A DNA stretch of 6,152 bases, taken from the NCBI RefSeq assembly GCF_938017705.1, contig NZ_CALIIS010000220.1:1-6152 (forward strand), read 5' to 3'. The stretch's first letter is position 1. Each line of letters starts with the position of its first letter. Positions 5,141 through 6,152 of this stretch are shown in pieces. The stretch is from an uncultured Campylobacter sp. (GTDB taxonomy: Bacteria; Campylobacterota; Campylobacteria; Campylobacterales; Campylobacteraceae). Below the pieces are notes generated by a model. It was not told the DNA's origin. It worked only from the letters and a program-made list of their open reading frames with translations, and searched no databases. Made by a program: the position numbers and the translations under genes.

Positions 5141-5145
5141 AAGGA
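5141..5145 (+). promoter_or_regulatory. Ribosome binding site that decides the sixA start
   Basis: AAGGA runs into the first ATG (5145), so that ATG cannot be served by it. The second ATG at 5151 lies five bases after it and is the likely start. The family motif begins at once in both versions, so only two residues are affected. Confidence 0.7.
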
Positions 5146-5150
5146 TGCAG

Positions 5151-5825
5151 ATGAAACGGATATATTTTATAAGACATGCCGAGGCGCAAAGCGGCGGCAA
5201 AAGCGATTTTGAACGGGCATTAAGCCAAGTGGGCGAACTTTGCGCAATTAAACTCGGAGAAAAGCTGCGTAGCTTGGGACTTACGCCTGATTTAATTATT
5301 ACAAGCTCGGCTATACGCGCACTCCATACGGCGCAAATTATCGCTAATGCGTTGGATGCGATAAAAAGGGTAGCGTCATTGCGAGAGTTATACGACGCAA
5401 GCTTATGGGATTTGGCAAAGTTTGTTCGCAGCTTGGATGAGAAACGATTTTTTGGGTGCAGTGTGAATGTTGAAAAATACAATGCGGTTGGTTTGAGTAG
5501 CGAAAAACATCGCGACGCAAACGCTGAAAATTCTGCTTTTAAGAGCGCTAAAATTCCCGCTAGCATTAGCGAAAATAATGCGCTATCTTGCAATGATGTG
5601 GAAATTTCTAGCACAGATGTTATGCAAAATTTTAATGCAGCTAGCGCAGAATGCATATTTATCGTTGGACATAATCCGGCAATAGGCGGAATTTGCTCGC
5701 TTTTAGGCAAGAAGGAAGTCGATAAATTTCCTCCTTGTTCGATTTGCGGCTTAGAATTTAACATTCATAAATTCTCAGATATTACCGATCATAGCGGCAA
5801 GATGGTAATGCTGCAATGCCCTTAA
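5151..5825 (+). CDS. sixA: SixA-type histidine phosphatase with a large central insertion
   Basis: This belongs to the histidine phosphatase (phosphoglycerate-mutase-like) superfamily, where a histidine is transiently phosphorylated. E. coli SixA removes phosphate from phosphohistidine of signalling or PTS-type proteins. The RHG motif FIRHAEAQ gives R8 and H9; SSAIRALHTA (52-61) gives R56, RELYDAS (78-84) gives E79, and VGHNPAI (172-178) gives H174. The C-terminus FPPCSICGLEFN fits SixA. The protein is 224 residues where SixA is about 160. The extra 65-70 residues lie at about 97-167, between the RSL helix and the VGHNP strand, and are rich in Asn, Ser, Ala, Lys and Glu. Because both flanks keep all catalytic residues, the enzyme is probably functional with a surface loop. 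The substrate here is unknown; no histidine kinase or PTS gene is in view. It probably shares a transcript with the rhomboid gene. Confidence 0.87.
   Translation: MKRIYFIRHAEAQSGGKSDFERALSQVGELCAIKLGEKLRSLGLTPDLIITSSAIRALHTAQIIANALDAIKRVASLRELYDASLWDLAKFVRSLDEKRFFGCSVNVEKYNAVGLSSEKHRDANAENSAFKSAKIPASISENNALSCNDVEISSTDVMQNFNAASAECIFIVGHNPAIGGICSLLGKKEVDKFPPCSICGLEFNIHKFSDITDHSGKMVMLQCP
5439..5651 (+). other. In-frame low-complexity insertion within the SixA-type gene
   Basis: This segment encodes about residues 97-167, which have no counterpart in the usual SixA fold. A-tracts or AATT words lie near 5475, 5505, 5529, 5552, 5574, 5603 and 5628, mostly 22-30 bases apart. It includes AAAATTCCCGCTAGC, which resembles AAAATTCCGCCGC in the moeA-murA spacer, and a small perfect hairpin, CGCTA-GCAT-TAGCG (5558-5571). 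Boundaries are approximate because they are set by family comparison from memory, not by an alignment. Confidence 0.5.
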
Positions 5826-6035
5826 TTACGCTTTTAACGCTTCATAATTACAATCGGGCGGCTCGTTGGCGCATTTAAAGCTACTTTTTGCCGAGCATTG
5901 CAATATGTTCGTGAAATAAGACCATATGGCAAAATAGCAAATTATTTTTGAGATAACTTTAAATTTTAAAAATTTCCAATGATGTGGCTTGCCTTGAAAA
6001 TCGTAGTCTAAATGAGTCAAAAAACTAAATTTCAT
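5826..6035 (-). CDS. Doubtful small hypothetical protein, convergent with sixA
   Basis: An open frame of 69 residues with one hydrophobic stretch (ISKIICYFAIWSYFTNIL, about 28-45) and a polar tail with three cysteines. I do not recognise it. In favour: it fills the gap after sixA exactly, its stop directly abutting the sixA stop, and its C-terminal half has coding-like base composition. Against: no ribosome binding site precedes ATG 6035, the region is AT-rich, and no homologue comes to mind. A tiny frame, MKFQAKALALDYLKI, just upstream overlaps its start by ATGA (minus strand, ending near 6032), so it could also be a fragment of a frameshifted gene. Its reading frame is closed by a TAA upstream, so it does not continue beyond the window. 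Confidence 0.27.
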   Translation of the reverse strand: MKFSFLTHLDYDFQGKPHHWKFLKFKVISKIICYFAIWSYFTNILQCSAKSSFKCANEPPDCNYEALKA

Positions 6036-6152
6036 ATTTTTAGATAATCGAGCGCTAGCGCTTTTGCTTGAAATTTCATTTGCTTTGAAAAATCTTAAGT
6101 TTAGATTTTACGGATGGAAATTTCACGCTGAAATTTTCTCAAAAATATAAAT
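6036..6152. other. AT-rich end of the window, no gene seen
   Basis: This stretch holds a perfect 12-base palindrome AGCGCTAGCGCT (6051-6062) followed by TTTTG, two GAAATTTC palindromes (6070-6077 and 6117-6124), and a loose repeat of TTGCTTGAAA and TTTGCTTTGAAA (6064-6090). No start with a ribosome binding site and no long frame is present. Confidence 0.45.

Noticed and set aside
5123..5764. Minus-strand open frame of 213 codons opposite sixA
   Set aside because: The plus strand encodes RHG, VGHNP and other family motifs, while the reverse reading has no recognisable domain and no ribosome binding site. The long open frame is notable but typical of antisense shadowing.
6051..6066. AGCGCTAGCGCT followed by TTTT as a terminator
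   Set aside because: The palindrome allows only four base pairs around a four-base loop and the T-run is four long. No plus-strand gene directly upstream would need it, apart from sixA over 200 bases away.

Overview
This window looks like chromosome from a member of Campylobacterales, most likely an oral Campylobacter of intermediate GC. This is inferred, not proven. The reasons are AT-rich spacers full of AAATTT/AAAATTCC words beside clearly richer coding sequence, extended -10 promoter forms, AAGGA-type ribosome binding sites, and the gene order murA-moeA, which I recall from Campylobacter jejuni. No mobile element, CRISPR array or phage gene is visible.

Left part (1-3125). The first nine bases, read on the minus strand, match the 5' end of a bacterial tRNA-Gly. 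They lie behind a textbook TTGACA-17-TACAAT promoter that starts just past the end of moeA. Then come moeA (molybdenum cofactor insertion) and murA (first committed step of peptidoglycan synthesis), both on the minus strand and separated by an unusual 480-base spacer. That spacer carries AATT words about every 24-25 bases and ends in a plus-strand terminator-like hairpin. The 124-base gap right of murA is a divergent regulatory region: a TATAAT promoter for murA and an 11-base-spaced GTTACC direct repeat.

Middle part (3126-4548). A lipoprotein with an NlpC/P60 (C40) cell-wall peptidase fold is transcribed away from murA, so a wall-synthesis and a wall-cleavage gene share one control region. 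A terminator hairpin overlaps its stop codon. About 750 bases of AT-rich, apparently non-coding DNA follow, with an 18-base tandem duplication, two long inverted repeats, an imperfect 22-base direct repeat and recurring CAAAATTTTG palindromes.

Right part (4549-6152). A rhomboid intramembrane serine protease and a SixA-type histidine phosphatase lie 44 bases apart and are probably co-transcribed. The phosphatase carries a central insertion of roughly 70 residues, polar and low in complexity, placed between its conserved acidic residue and its VGHNP motif. The DNA of this insertion shows a similar ~25-base A-tract/AATT spacing to the moeA-murA spacer. The most interesting hypothesis here is therefore that a degenerate repeat family has colonised spacers and entered one gene in frame. 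A doubtful 69-residue ORF converges on the phosphatase gene, and the window ends in another AT-rich spacer.
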